Shown: positions 43,448-54,556, numbered from the stretch's first letter. The stretch is 64,000 bases of DNA from Bathynomus jamesi (GCA_023014485.1 JAJOZX010000942.1:548501-612500); one strand, 5' to 3'. Notes: generated by a model not told the origin, from the letters alone. A program made the numbers and translations.

Positions 43448-45106
43448 AAATGAAATCACATTCAGCTGCAGGTCCGGACAATTGGAACGCATTATTGATT
43501 AAAAACTAAAAATGAAAAAATGAAATATCTCCACCTTTATACTGGATATGGAGATCCCTAGACACTGGGGAAATACCGAGCATCTTGAAAAGATCAAACA
43601 TTGTCCCTATATATAAAGGAGGGGACAGATCTCAAGCAAAGAACTAAAGACCAGTGTCATTGACGTCCCACCTCACCAAAGTATTTGAAAGAAAAGTTAG
43701 AGGAAAAATTTGTGATTTCTTGGAGACACTGGAAAGATTCAACGAAAATCAGCACGGATTCCGATCAGGTAGATCATGCCTATCACAACTAATAGAACAC
43801 TACAACAATATCCTAGATGCTAGATGCACTGGAAGGCAATGACAACTACAATGTCATATACACAGATTTTGCTAAAGCTTTCGACAAATGTGATCACGGT
43901 ATAATAGCACATAAAATGAAATATATGGGAATAAAAGGCAAAGTGGGAAAATGGATCTACAACTTCCTCAGAGAACGTCTGCAGGTGGTCAAAATTCAAG
44001 GTATATTATCATCAGAATCGGAAGTACGCAGCTCAGTACCACAAGGGACAGTACTGGCCCCACTCCTGTTCATTATCATGCTAACAGACATAGAGAGTGG
44101 AGTAAACAGCAACAGTATAATTACATCCTTTGCAGACGATACAAAGATCAGCAGAAAAATCAGCGATGTAAATGAAGTGGAGGCCTTGCAGAGGGACACG
44201 AATAAAATATACAAATGGTCAGAAGACAACAACATGACATTTAACACCGAGAAATTTAAGCTCTTGAGATATGGTAGAAAAGAGGAACTTAAACAGTGCA
44301 TATTATGCTCCAGATAGACAGGAAATTCAGAGAAGCACAAAAGCGATCGATCTGGGGATAATAATGACCGATAATGCGAACTTCGAAACACAAAATCAGA
44401 TCGCGATAAATAAAGCAAAAAGAGTTGCGGGACAGGTACTAAGAACGTTCAAAAGAAGGGACAGGACAGTAATGATTCCCCTGCTAAAAACACTGATTAT
44501 ACCAAAACTTGAATACTGCTCAGTTTTGACGTCCCCATATAAAAAGGAAGAAATTAATAAACTAGAAGAAACGCAGAGACATTTCACAACCAAGATTGAT
44601 GGCTGCAAAGAACTCAACAACTGGAAAGACTACGTAAACTAATTCTGTACTCCCTGGAAAGAAGAGAGAGGTACACCATAATTTACATATGGAAAATGAT
44701 CGAAAAACTGGTACCAAACCTTAAACAAAACCCAATTACCATTCAAACAACATTGGAAAATAGTAAAGGTAGAATGTGTAGTGTTTCCAAATTAAAGGCC
44801 CGACAAGAGACCGCCTCAACACTGAAGGAAAATAGTGTGGTTGTCAGGGGGCCAAGACTTTTTAACCAGCTTTCAAAGGACCTCAGAAACGCTACAGGGG
44901 TCAAAGTTGAAGTCTTCAAGAGAAGACTAGATGCCTGGCTCAGGACGGCACCAGATGAGCCGGGTGTACCTACCTGGCTATGTACGGTGGAGAGAGCAAA
45001 AATGCAACTCCTTCCTCCACCAAGCCAGACCAAGAGGCGGAGCCACCAGCTTGACCTTCGTGCGAAGAGAGACCAACGCATGGAACAGCAATATGGTTAA
45101 AAGGTA
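43445..45106 (+). pseudogene. LINE-A copy 4: most complete reverse transcriptase
   Basis: SAAGPDNWNALL opens the RT; PVSLTSHLTKVFERKV and NQHGFRSGRSCLSQLIEHY follow in one frame to 43842. After a shift, YTDFAKAFDKCDHG, SSVPQGTVLAPLLFIIML and catalytic SFADDTKISRKI (44126-44161) run to 44317. After another shift come LGIIMTDNANFETQNQ and LIIPKLEYCSVL to 44642, then the C-terminal VVVRGPRLFNQLSKDLRN...EPGVP part (44696-45100). The endonuclease is missing (5' truncation). Closest to the LINE-A consensus; frames broken about three times. Confidence 0.85.
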
Positions 45107-45327
45107 TAACGGTGAACCAAAAGTAGGTGGACAGTAGGTTGAATGCGGTTTGTGTTATATTATATTATAACTATGGTGTTCATTATAACTATGGTGTTTG
45201 TGTTATATTATATTAAATATTATAACTAAATTTATTTAAATTTTATTTTGTATTATAGTATACAAAAAAATTAAATATGTATTCTCAAAATAAACGTTAT
45301 CATTTACTGTCCACCTACATTTGGTTC

Positions 45328-45331
<4 letters not shown>
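45107..45331. mobile_element. MITE with TIR GGTGAACCAAA(A/T)GTAGGTGG
   Basis: About 225 bp; ends GGTGAACCAAAAGTAGGTGG and its inverse near 45330, TA at both edges. Inserted at the end of LINE-A copy 4. Confidence 0.7.

Positions 45332-45371
<40 letters not shown>
45332..45371. repeat. (TA)n microsatellite
   Basis: Between two TA-targeting MITEs. Confidence 0.9.
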
Positions 45372-45376
<5 letters not shown>

Positions 45377-46002
45377 CGTGTCCCAAAGAAATGTATACCC
45401 ACTTTGTTCGATAATACCAGCTATGAGGATAATAAATATATTACTTTTTATATGTTTTGTAATAAAGAATTTTCTCTTGAATCTAAATATGTAATTATTT
45501 TTATTAAAAATTGAAAAACAAAAAAGTTACAGATGTTTAAATTATAATTATTATTTTCGAGACTTCATGTGCGATATTTTCTAATATTTTTGCACGTATA
45601 CGAGATAAGTTTGAAACCGACGGCACTGTGCAAAACTTACAAAAACAACGTTCTGGAAGACGTCGAACATCTTAGATAAAGTGTCATTTAACCATGGAAT
45701 TTGTAAATTTTTTGAATTAACTAATAATTACAACATTTATGCTTCAATATCAACACTAAACATAAGTATCTCAAAACAGTCGGTTAAAATATTAGAAAAT
45801 ATCGCACATGAAGTCTCGAAAATAATAATTATAATTTAAACATCTGTAACTTTTTTGTTCTTCAATTTTTAATAAAAATAATTACATATTTAGATTCAGG
45901 AGAAAATTCTTTATTAAAAAACATATAAAAAGTAATATATTTATTATCCTCATACCTGGTATTATCGAACAAAGTGGGTATACATTTTTTTGGGACACGC
46001 TG
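45372..46002. mobile_element. Mariner-type foldback element with ~230-bp TIRs
   Basis: 631 bp; arms share CAGCGTGTCCCAAA, GTATACCCACTTTGTTCGAT and a long AT-rich stretch. The core keeps a helix-turn-helix-linker remnant (KFETDGTVQNLQKQRSGRRR) of a Tc1/mariner transposase. Flanked by TA on both sides. Confidence 0.8.
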
Positions 46003-46218
46003 TATATATACCCTTTCCATTTGTTTGTGTGAAATCATAAAAATTAAATGTTCTTTTGATTCTTAGAATGACCTAAATGCATCCTGAGCAGAGCATATTC
46101 TGGGCATTTCTATGTACTCACTGTGCTTGCCATGCCTTGTCCTCCTTGAACATACTCCATGTCAGTCACGTGACATGCCTTTTACAATGGAAGGATATAT
46201 ATATATATAATATATATA

Positions 46219-46259
<41 letters not shown>

Positions 46260-46519
46260 GTCCTTGAGTTAATAGTTTTACCCACAAAGAGATTAATTTG
46301 AAAGTATTCAAAGAAATACTACTAAAAATTCGAAATATATTTTTAGACATTGACATATTGACACAATTTTTATGCAAATCTCATAATATATAAATTATTT
46401 GCTAATACCTCTTGATTTCACTTATATATATATATATATATATATATATACTCGAGAGAATGACCTCTGGTCGCAAAAGCATTATATGTTCCCTCGGGTG
46501 TTGAAATATGCACCAGGTT
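46003..46519. other. No gene seen; (TA)n at 46195-46253 and 46423-46451
   Basis: No element recognised. Confidence 0.45.
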
Positions 46520-46660
46520 GTATTAGGTTTTCCTTTGTCGTATCGTAGTGGTAGCGCCCGCGGCTTCTACTCAAAACATCCCGGGTTCGAATCCCGGTGG
46601 GGGCTAATTTTGCATTATGCAAAAAGCGTACGTGATCTTGCATGTACACACACACATACA
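46520..46660 (+). repeat. tRNA-like SINE, separate family
   Basis: TCGTAGTGGTAGCGCCCG (box A side) and CCCGGGTTCGAATCCCGG (box B arm) lie about 30 bp apart. Followed by TGCATTATGCA, then CA and TA microsatellites. Confidence 0.55.
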
Positions 46661-47096
46661 CATATATATATATATATATATATATAGTTGTCTGTGATAC
46701 TATAATCTCGCCGTTGTGCACCATAATTATTGCACTGTTTATTATTCTGATATATTAAATAATATTTCTTTTAAATGTATTTTAACGCGGGAAAGTAATG
46801 TTAAAAATGTTTACTGTTAACATAATCAATCATCTTCTGAGTTATGTTAATTCCAACCAGTTATTATAACCTCTTTTGTAAAACCAAAAATTTTCTGATC
46901 TTATTTTGTCTCATGACTTTTATTAATAACGAAAAAATGTAACTTTTTTTGGTCCGTCTTTTCAGTGGTTGGTCTTTCATTCTATATGAAGACAATTTGT
47001 TGTTTTGTGTTGACAGTATAGGCCTAATCTGTGTCACAAAATATTGTATATTTTGTTATCGTGTAGAATCGTATTATCGTATGTTATCGTGTTACG

Positions 47097-47139
<43 letters not shown>
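46661..47139. other. No gene seen; (TA)n at 46663-46686 and 47099-47136
   Basis: AT-rich spacer. Confidence 0.45.
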
Positions 47140-47142
<3 letters not shown>

Positions 47143-47719
47143 TCAACTGCAAAGAACACGCAGTATAAATAACGTAAAGAACGACGCTTGTATAGGAGAT
47201 ATTCCGCGCAAGACGAGAGAGAGAGAACGAAACAAATGAAAAAATGAGGTAACCATCCGGGAATCGAACACGGGATCTTCCGATTGCCGGTCAGATGCGA
47301 TACCATTACACCATGGGCCTCACTCTTCCAAATGCCGTAATTCTTCTACATACTCGCAGAAACCAATGCCCCAAGGGGGCACCTCCCGCATGCCGTAACA
47401 TTATATACATTCAACTGCAAAGAACACGCAGTATAAATAACGTAAAGAACGACGCTTGTATAGGAGATATTCCGCGCAAGACGAGAGAGAGAGAACGAAA
47501 CAAATGAAAAAATGCCTTGGGGCATTGGTTTCTGCGAGTATGTAGAAGAATTACGGCATTTGGAAGAGTGAGGCCCATGGTGTAATGGTATCGCATCTGA
47601 CCGGCAATCGGAAGATCCCGGTTCGATTCCCGGGTGGTTACCTCATTTTTTCATTTGTTTCGTTCTCTCTCTCTCGTCTTGCGCGGAATATCTCCTATAC
47701 AAGCGTCGTTCTTTACGAT
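47140..47719. repeat. tRNA-like 268-bp repeat, multimer with inversion
   Basis: Minus-strand unit 47140-47407 contains the tRNA-like segment (about 47254-47325). Its first 107 bp recur identically at 47408-47514, proving head-to-tail repetition. From 47515 the same sequence continues inverted (plus strand) with a second tRNA-like segment (47568-47640) to 47719. Flanked by (TA)n. Same family as 34.7-35.0 kb. Confidence 0.75.
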
Positions 47720-47736
47720 ATATATATATATATATA

Positions 47737-48263
47737 AACCCTGGCCAAATTTTTAGAATCACTAGTAAGAATGGAATAAGTTGTTTTAAGAATTTTTATC
47801 AAATAATTATTTTGTGGTAGTTTGATGTGTGTCCTTTCAGTTGTGAGAAGGCTTTATAACTTTCCATAAACTTGAGGCATTAATGTCAAGAGCTTCTCAT
47901 CATCATGCAAAGCTCGATTTAGGCTCAAAATCAGTTTAATTTTATTTATTTCTACTTTCTCATTTATTTATTACTTTCTCGTAATTTTTCAGCGGGGTTT
48001 TTTATCTGGGGGGGGGGGGGGGGGGGGGTTACTACCACCATCGAAGCGACAGGGATCTGATTCTCGGCAAGATAGGAGTACTTTCTGATCCATTTTTAAT
48101 ACTTGACAAAGTAATGAAACTGAAATAGAATTATTAGATAAAAGGTCTCTTCAGAGATAATTTATTTTATTTTGACTCATTCACTTCTTAACATAGAATG
48201 AATTGCCCTAAAATTTAAAAAAACAAAACCTTTTGATCGGTGATCTTAATAATTTGGCCAAGG

Positions 48264-48266
<3 letters not shown>
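47737..48266. mobile_element. Tc1-like MITE
   Basis: TIRs share CTTGGCCAAATT-like ends (CCTGGCCAAATTTTTAGAAT and its partner at 48245-48266), TA both sides, in (TA)n. Includes a run of ~22 G (48008-48029), possibly an assembly-sensitive site. Confidence 0.65.
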
Positions 48267-48267
<1 letters not shown>

Positions 48268-48314
<47 letters not shown>

Positions 48315-48315
48315 T
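48268..48315. repeat. (TA)n(GA)n microsatellite
   Basis: Right flank of the Tc1-like MITE. Confidence 0.9.
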
Positions 48316-48415
48316 ATTGTAACATTATATTTATTTCTTAATATAATTATTTCCTATATGTAAGATTAAATTTAAGGATAAAATATGTTAAAAAATATAT
48401 GCATGACCGTAAAAT

Positions 48416-48668
48416 GCGCCTCGGTGGTGTAGTGGTTAGCGTCGCTGACTACGAAGCTCTCGGCTCCGGGATCGAGACCCGGTGACGGCACGCTGTTCGT
48501 CCTTCCACACAATAAAGAAATTGGTTGGTAGATAAATGGGTAGCCTAGTGTTTAAGACGCTGGCCTGCTGTTGGGGCGTGATTTGGACTCCACGTTAAAC
48601 TGAAGGTCTAAGGTGAAGTGAAAAGCTTAACTTTCGTCAGAATGAACAATTCGGCGGAAGCAAACCAG
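48416..48668 (+). repeat. tRNA-derived SINE, family 1, copy 3
   Basis: Same two-module organisation as 36.0-36.3 kb: GGTGTAGTGGTTAGCGTCGC, then TAGCCTAGTGTTTAAGACGC, then AAGCTTAACTTTCGTCAGAA. Ends at (TA)n. Confidence 0.8.
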
Positions 48669-48755
48669 ATATATATATATATGTAAAACATAATATAGGT
48701 ATATATATATATTGTATCTTTTAAACAAATACATTATTCTATTTTGTATTTCCAG

Positions 48756-48850
48756 AAAAAATAATTGTAGTTATTCAAAGAAATTCAAGTAACTGGATTA
48801 AGATGCAAACTAAACCAAGGAGATATTCATCCAGATCCGAGTATGACAAA
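48756..48850 (+). CDS. Candidate host exon with a start codon
   Basis: Flanked by a good acceptor (TTTTGTATTTCCAG, ending 48755) and a consensus donor (GTAAGTTTT from 48851). ATG at 48803 opens 16 codons (MQTKPRRYSSRSEYDK), ending in phase 0 at the donor; the rest would be 5' UTR. The peptide is basic and Ser-rich. I do not recognise the protein, and no following exon could be identified in the window. It may belong to a real gene on the plus strand running right. Confidence 0.4.
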
Positions 48851-49040
48851 GTAAGTTTTTTTTCTTTACATTTTGTTAATTTCTTTGATTCTTGGAATAG
48901 ATTTTCGTGTTACTAACCAGCCAAGGAGAGGAAAACACGATATATATACACACACACACACACTGTAATTAATTAACATTATTATATAAAATAAGAAAGT
49001 TATTAACATAAGATTAATACTGTAAAAGAAAACATTTTCA

Positions 49041-49235
49041 GGTACTTTTCCCATTATACCCCAGCCATTTCTTCTTTCCCGGTTAGGTCAGCTCTTCGTC
49101 CTTGACAATTGGCTTGGTTAAGTCGTGATATTTTCGTTAGGATATTCGTTAACGAAAATATCACGACTTAACCCAACCAATTGTCAAGGTTGACCTAACC
49201 GGGAGAGAAATTGCGGGGTATAAAGGAAAAGTACC
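49041..49235. mobile_element. Foldback MITE with 8-bp TSD
   Basis: The whole 195 bp is one imperfect palindrome (GGTACTTTTCCC...GGAAAAGTACC, central CGTTAGGATATTCGTTAACG). CATTTTCA repeats exactly at 49033-49040 and 49236-49243, hence hAT-type. Confidence 0.85.
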
Positions 49236-49382
49236 CATTTTCATCTAGCAGATGGGCAAAAAATATATACATTTCATAATTTCGATTTTTGTTATTTTAA
49301 GAAATACATAACATATTTCATCAATTAATATATATATATACTATATATATATGCTGCAAACCCACAAGGAAAAAGAAAAACG

Positions 49383-49428
49383 ATTCCAAGGTCTTTCGTG
49401 TATTCAGAGCTACACCTCGTCAGGGAAT
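49383..49428 (-). ncRNA. Hammerhead ribozyme, stem III altered
   Basis: Core CTGACGAG and GAAA intact, stem II GTGTA/TACAC; stem III region GACCTT instead of GGCCTT. Confidence 0.65.
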
Positions 49429-49436
49429 GACTATTG

Positions 49437-49482
49437 ATTCCCTGACGAGGTGTAGCTCTGAATACACGAAAGGCCTTGGAAT
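49437..49482 (+). ncRNA. Hammerhead ribozyme, intact core
   Basis: ATTCC, CTGACGAG, GTGTA/TACAC, GAAA, GGCCTT, GGAAT all present on the plus strand. Confidence 0.75.
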
Positions 49483-49569
49483 CGTTTTTCTTTTTCCTTG
49501 TGGGTTGCAGCATTCATTCATTTCACGTGTTTTATTGTGAAATTCATCCCATATATATATATATATATA

Positions 49570-52179
49570 TAATTTTAAATTAAATATACATTAATTTGTA
49601 AAATTAATGTTAGTGCTTTTACATAAAAACTTGTATTCGTATTACTGGCAGGCACATTTTTTTTTGCGCTACTTCATACTTCTCTAAATAGTAAAACAGT
49701 CTGTCGAGTGCAATTTTACCTGCAGTGAATGCTGTATCATGTAACTTATCTTTATCCAGGTTCCAGTTACGATTATTTAGTGATTGGTAATTAGTATTTA
49801 AGTTTTGTTACTTCATTCTTCAAATAATATAAAGCTATTAGTATTCCTTAAAGGTCTGAAAATTTACGTTAAAAATAATGTCTTCCTGATATTTCGAACA
49901 AAGAGAGGCCAATTCCAAAATCGTTGCTGTGACGTCACGTTTCTATGGTTACCACACTCTGCCGATCACGCTCTGATCAGCTGATAGAATGCATTTTCAG
50001 AATTTCCTTCTTGCTGTACTTATGAATTAAATTCATTATGACTTTTATCAGTTAAAATGGTTCAGGGATAAAGTTTTTGAAGTTTTATTTTAAAATTTAC
50101 TCGTTATATTACTTACTATTAATAATAAGCATGATATAGCAGTTATTATAACTATTTCTCTTTCTTCAAATAATTTACAGCTGGATATTGATATAAAAGC
50201 AATTTTTTTTTAAGAATAAAATTTCAAGCACTTTTTCTTTTTTACGCTATGTGAAATTCCTATTTTTAATTTTCTTTCTAATACTTCTTTACACCTTCAC
50301 CTTTACAAATGCAGTTCCATGTTTTAACAAGTTTTTTTTACTTTTTTATTTACTTGTTTACGTAAGTTTCGAAGTTTTATGATGATTTTTACACAAGTTT
50401 TAAATAGGTTAACTTATAAACATATTAGTTGAAGTTTAATTTCTCTTTTTGTTGCAAGGCAAGGCTTATAAATGTGTTACATGTGAATTTTGTTGTCTAG
50501 AATATTATGATAAGGATAACTGATAATAACAATACGCCATTCAGCTTATAATAGTAAGTCATCCAAATCATTATTGTAGATGTGTTGTAATAGTTGTAAA
50601 CTTTAAGAATATTAAGTTATAAGTATTTATTGAAAGTAAAATTATATACTTTTAGTGATTTTGATATTTACAAATTTTATATCTTACGTTTGGCATGTTG
50701 CACGTGAACAGTAAATTGACAGTTGTCAGCTGATTCATTGTCGTACGGCAGCTTTCAACTTGGCGAGACTCAAGCCAAACTGGCTAAGATTTAAGCAAAA
50801 CAAGTTGAACTTATCCCAAATGATACATTAGAGAATTTGGGTTATGTACAATTTGTACGATTAAGAGGTTCTTCTAATGTTGAAGAAATGTACAAGTTTT
50901 AATGTAACTAGAATAACTCTGCAAATAGTGTTCCGGTAAAGAGTTTTAGAAGTGTCTAGAGTAATTATGTTATAATAGGCACCAGTTCAGGCTTTAAATA
51001 GGCTATAGTACACTGCAAATATCTCGAGTGCCTATCTGTGATACTTAGTGCCTACTCAGTACTGTCAAGCTTTGCGGCTTTTCTTTGTTTGCCTCGTATA
51101 GGCTTTAGTTTTTCCAAATACTGCGCAATTAAATAGGCCTTTGACCCATGGCCTGCAAATAACTTGACGATCCGAAACCTCACTGGTGAAATTTTTGGAA
51201 AAAAATTTTGAATGAAGGCGCCATTCTCTGTCTTCTGATGTGAGTGAAGGTAGGCTTATTTAGAGCTATTTCTTAATGAAGGGTTAGACCTATATTTTTA
51301 AATATAATTTATTTTTGTAAATGTTACTTACATACAGGATTTAGATTGTCAGGCCTAACTTGCACGCGTTGGACTAACATTGACCTTAGCCTTGAACCTA
51401 TTGAAGTTTTCTTTGACCCAAGTCTATGATTAGAATCAAGCAGTTGGGCCTACCGTAGGTCCGTAAATTAAAATAAGATCAGACCTATCCCAAAATAACT
51501 TGCTTAGCCTAGCTTATGTGCATCAGAAGCTAAACTTCTGTAAAAATTTTAAAAATATATATTTTGGTAGTGATTAGAAGTGACTTAATTTTAAACAGAA
51601 AGAATACTTTTTTAATTTTTTCAAGTTCATCATGTAGGAATACATAAATTAATAACAATAATACAGGATTTCTTCTTGTAGGATGCAACCCTGCATGGAG
51701 GCAGTAGGCCTAGGCCAGAGTTTATACATGGCCTGTTTAAACTAAATTCATTTTTTAAGGCTAATTATGGTCAATCTATACCTTAATGTCAGCAAATACC
51801 ATAATTAAATTAACACCGCATAGAAGTTTTAGCTCAGTTACAGCTGTGAAAAGTTCTCGACACGAATGACAATTTATAGAGTATGAAAGATGGTTATCGT
51901 ATTTTAAAATTTTAAATATTTCATTTTTGTAAAGGAGGCCGCACTATATTTTAGTAGTCTTAAAATAGGTGTCCTAGGAGGCATTTTAAGTTCATAAGGT
52001 GAATAGGTTTCTTAATAGGCCTAATCTCGTGTAAACAGTAAGTACGTACTACGTACTGTAATCACTGGACAGATCCTCGACTAAGCAAATACACGATTAC
52101 TTTATAGTCTCACGTAGGCGAGATCTGATTGGAATATATAGTTTTCAAGTGTGTGTGTGTGTGTGTTTAAACTCCTTCA
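49570..52179. other. Longest stretch without recognisable repeats or genes
   Basis: 2.6 kb with few microsatellites. Contains TGACGTCACG (CRE-like) near 49931 and a possible donor context GTGAAGGTAGGC near 51247. It could be an intron or intergenic DNA of the gene suggested at 48756. No coding frame supported. Confidence 0.4.
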
Positions 52180-52372
52180 TGACGGAGCAGGCCTACAGTT
52201 TTGCGTGGGATCCGAACCACGAGCCGCTACAGCATCTGGACGCGGAGGATAGCTCCTCATCCAACCCTTCTCCATACTTAGTGTCGCTCAATTTCGCTGA
52301 TATACAGAAAGCGGTGTTGCGACACCGGCCAGGCGGCCACGACGCAGCCCAAGTAAAGTAGGCTTTTAGAAA
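52180..52372 (-). repeat. 5S rRNA-derived SINE, copy 2
   Basis: Minus strand: ATCAGCGAAATTGAGCGACA, GGTTGGATGAGGAGC (5S internal region), then CCGCGTCCAGATGCTGTAGC and CGTGGTTCGGATCCCACG. Aligns with the copy at 60.1 kb. Confidence 0.75.
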
Positions 52373-52517
52373 TTTCTGCCAAAAAATGAATAGAGCATAC
52401 GAAGGTATTTGTTTTTTAAAAGGACTCCTGTACGTGACCAACTGTAAAAGAAGCCAGCAAAACTTCATAATCCAGACTCAGTTCCGAGACAAGAATTCAC
52501 AATAGCTTAGTAATAGG

Positions 52518-53133
52518 CAGAGGTGGGCACCCGGGCCTCAAAAAGGACCGACGGTCCCGGTCCCGGTCCTTGCCTCAAACTGGACCGACGGTCCCGGTCC
52601 CGGTCCTTGCCTCAAACTGGACCGACGGTCCCGGTCACGGTCCTTTCTGAAGATAGGACCTAGGAACGACTCGGTCCTCGGTCCTTATATATAATATAAG
52701 TGAAAAATTTGATTAAAATGAAATTAAAGACACCGGAAATCTTTAATTTTATTAACGTAAATTATAATTAATACAATACATAAATGATGAAAAAAAGTTA
52801 TAAGTTAAATGCTTGAGTTTCCCTTCAAGAAGACTAGCATTTCAAAATGGCTGTCACTGAGCCCTGACCTTTTCGGCTTGAGGACGTCCTTCCCCAAAGA
52901 GAAGAGCCTCTCCACGGCGGCACTGGATGGGATAGGCGTGTTAAACTTGATGAACAAGTCCTTCAATCACTAAAAAAGACCGTCCGGAATTGCTTAAAAA
53001 TGGACCGTCGCTCCTCATTCGGTCCTCACTGAGAAAAGGACCGACTTTCCCGCTCACGGTCCTTTTCACGGTCCTAAAAAGGACCGAGTTCCTGGAGTTC
53101 GGTCCTTTTGGAACTCGGTCCTGCCCACCTTTG
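52518..53133 (-). mobile_element. Internally deleted hAT element
   Basis: Ends CAGAGGTGGGCA and TGCCCACCTTTG, with perfect 8-bp TSD GTAATAGG (52510-52517, 53134-53141). Near the left end a ~38-bp GGACCGACGGTCCCGGTC-type unit is repeated three times (52545-52660); similar GGACCG motifs recur at the right. Confidence 0.9.
52803..52972 (-). pseudogene. hAT C-terminal dimerisation-domain remnant
   Basis: The minus strand reads NTPIPSSAAVERLFSLGKDV then KPKRSGLSDSHFEMLVFLKG, the classic end of hAT transposases (S-A-x-V-E-R-L-F-S). The rest of the transposase is deleted. Confidence 0.8.
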
Positions 53134-53351
53134 GTAATAGGTTAGGTTAGTAATTATGAAATCCTCGAACTGCGTCTGGATTCTGGAATTTTACCAAAAA
53201 GCCTTTTCCAGAAGAGGTGTACAATGACTGTGAGGGTGAAGCCAAATCATATATGCTTAGTAAAAGAAAAAAGGGATGAAACAAAAGGGCTCAGCTTAGC
53301 CTGTAAAAACAAGAAGGCTTTAAACGAAGCTCGTATGTTATTAACATACTA

Positions 53352-53715
53352 CAGGGTGTCCCGTAAGTCTGGACCCATAGGGATTTATAATATTTTTTTA
53401 TATGTTATTATTATTATTTTATTATTATTATTTTTTTATTATTTTTTATGATGATTTTTATTTGTGGGGCACTTGAAAGCCAAAGTGTACGAGGTCAAAC
53501 TTCAGAACATTTCCACCTTAAAGCACGCATTGTGGAGGCGTGTCAAGAAATTTCTGCGACTGTGATTCAGAAAGTGCTGTCGCAGTGGAGATTGCGTCTT
53601 CAACTATGTGTGCGACACAACGGCGGACACTTTGAACAGATTATGTAATAAATTTTTGGACTATTTTGTAATTTTATTATTTTTCCCTATGGGTCCAGAC
53701 TTACGGGACACCCTG
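53352..53715 (+). mobile_element. Mariner MITE family M, copy A
   Basis: 364 bp; TIR CAGGGTGTCCCGTAAGTCTG, TA both sides. Contains the end of a transposase (ISATVIQKVLSQWRLRLQLC, NGGHFEQIM). Copy B at 62.1 kb is inverted. Confidence 0.9.
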
Positions 53716-53911
53716 TACACGTAGAAAGGCTTTGTACAAATTCTCAAAGATTTATCATATGATGACACAATTTACAAGAGGCCTATCTATATCTATACAA
53801 TACCACATCATTGGCCATTTGGTTATCCCCTCGTGTTTGGGAGTACGCCAAAATAATAGTTGTTTATTTTTTTGTCAAGTTGTCTTCAGTTTGTTATACA
53901 CACACACACAC

Positions 53912-54190
53912 ACCTTTGGTTAGCTTCCGCCCGAATTGTTCATTCTGACAAAGGTCAAGCTTTTCACTCCACCTTAGACCTACAGTTTAACGTGGAATCC
54001 GAACCACGCCCCATCAGCAGCCCAGCGTCTTAACCACTAGGCCACCTAGGGTACCCATTTATCTACCAACCACTTTCTTTATTGTGTGGAAGGATGAACA
54101 GCTAGGTTTTGCTGCGCGCTGGCTGCCGTCGGGTCTCGAACCCGGGGCCGATGGATTCGTAGTCAGCGACGCTAACCACTACACCACCGC
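53912..54190 (-). repeat. tRNA-derived SINE, family 1, copy 4
   Basis: Inverted relative to 36.0 kb; both tRNA-like modules and the CTTGACCTT tail are present. Its 3' end abuts a CA microsatellite, its 5' end (TA)n. Confidence 0.8.
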
Positions 54191-54204
54191 TATATATATA
54201 TATA

Positions 54205-54390
54205 TATATATATATGAAAATTATTTCACGAAAGTAACACGTGAAAAATATTTATGAATAAAACCACGAAGGAAAGGAAACACAGAGTGGTGCTCAAGCG
54301 CTTTCGTCTAATGACATCCTCAGGATGTTATTAGACAAAAGCGCTTGAGCACCACTCTGTGTTTCCTTTCCTTCGTGGTTTTATTCAATA
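54205..54390. mobile_element. Inverted unit with hammerhead-like motif, second family
   Basis: Arms AAAACCACGAAGGAAAGGAA...GAGCACCACTC facing each other, flanked by (TA)n. Minus strand centre reads CCTGAGGATGTC, ATTAGACGAAAGCGCTTGAG: a CTGAGGA...GAAA arrangement with a short GTC/GAC stem. Probably from another Penelope-type family. Confidence 0.5.
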
Positions 54391-54412
54391 TATATATATA
54401 TATATATATAAT

Positions 54413-54556
54413 GCAAACCCACGACAAAAAGAAAAATGATTCCAAGGCCTTTCATGTATTCAGAAGTACACTTCGTCAGGGAATAATTCCCTGACGGTGT
54501 ACTTCTGAATACACGAAAGCCTCAAAATAATTTTTTTTCCTTTGGGCCCATGATAC
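54413..54556. mobile_element. Inverted hammerhead-ribozyme unit 3
   Basis: Same structure as unit 1. Left (minus strand) ribozyme at 54439-54484 has an intact core (CTGACGA, GAAA); the right partner is decayed (CTGACGG). Confidence 0.7.
54439..54484 (-). ncRNA. Hammerhead ribozyme, core intact
   Basis: ATTCC, CTGACGA, stem II GTGTA/TACAT (one wobble), GAAA, GGCCTT, GGAAT on the minus strand. Confidence 0.65.

Larger units (their letters stand above)
49352..49552. mobile_element. Inverted hammerhead-ribozyme unit 2
   Basis: Head-to-head pair of the Penelope 3' arm with an 8-bp centre; ends GCTGCAAACCCACAAGG on both sides. (TA)n outside. No coding sequence. Confidence 0.75.

Noticed and set aside
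53224..53451. 75-residue plus-strand frame
   Set aside because: Runs into MITE M and ends in a T-rich stretch; no conserved motif.
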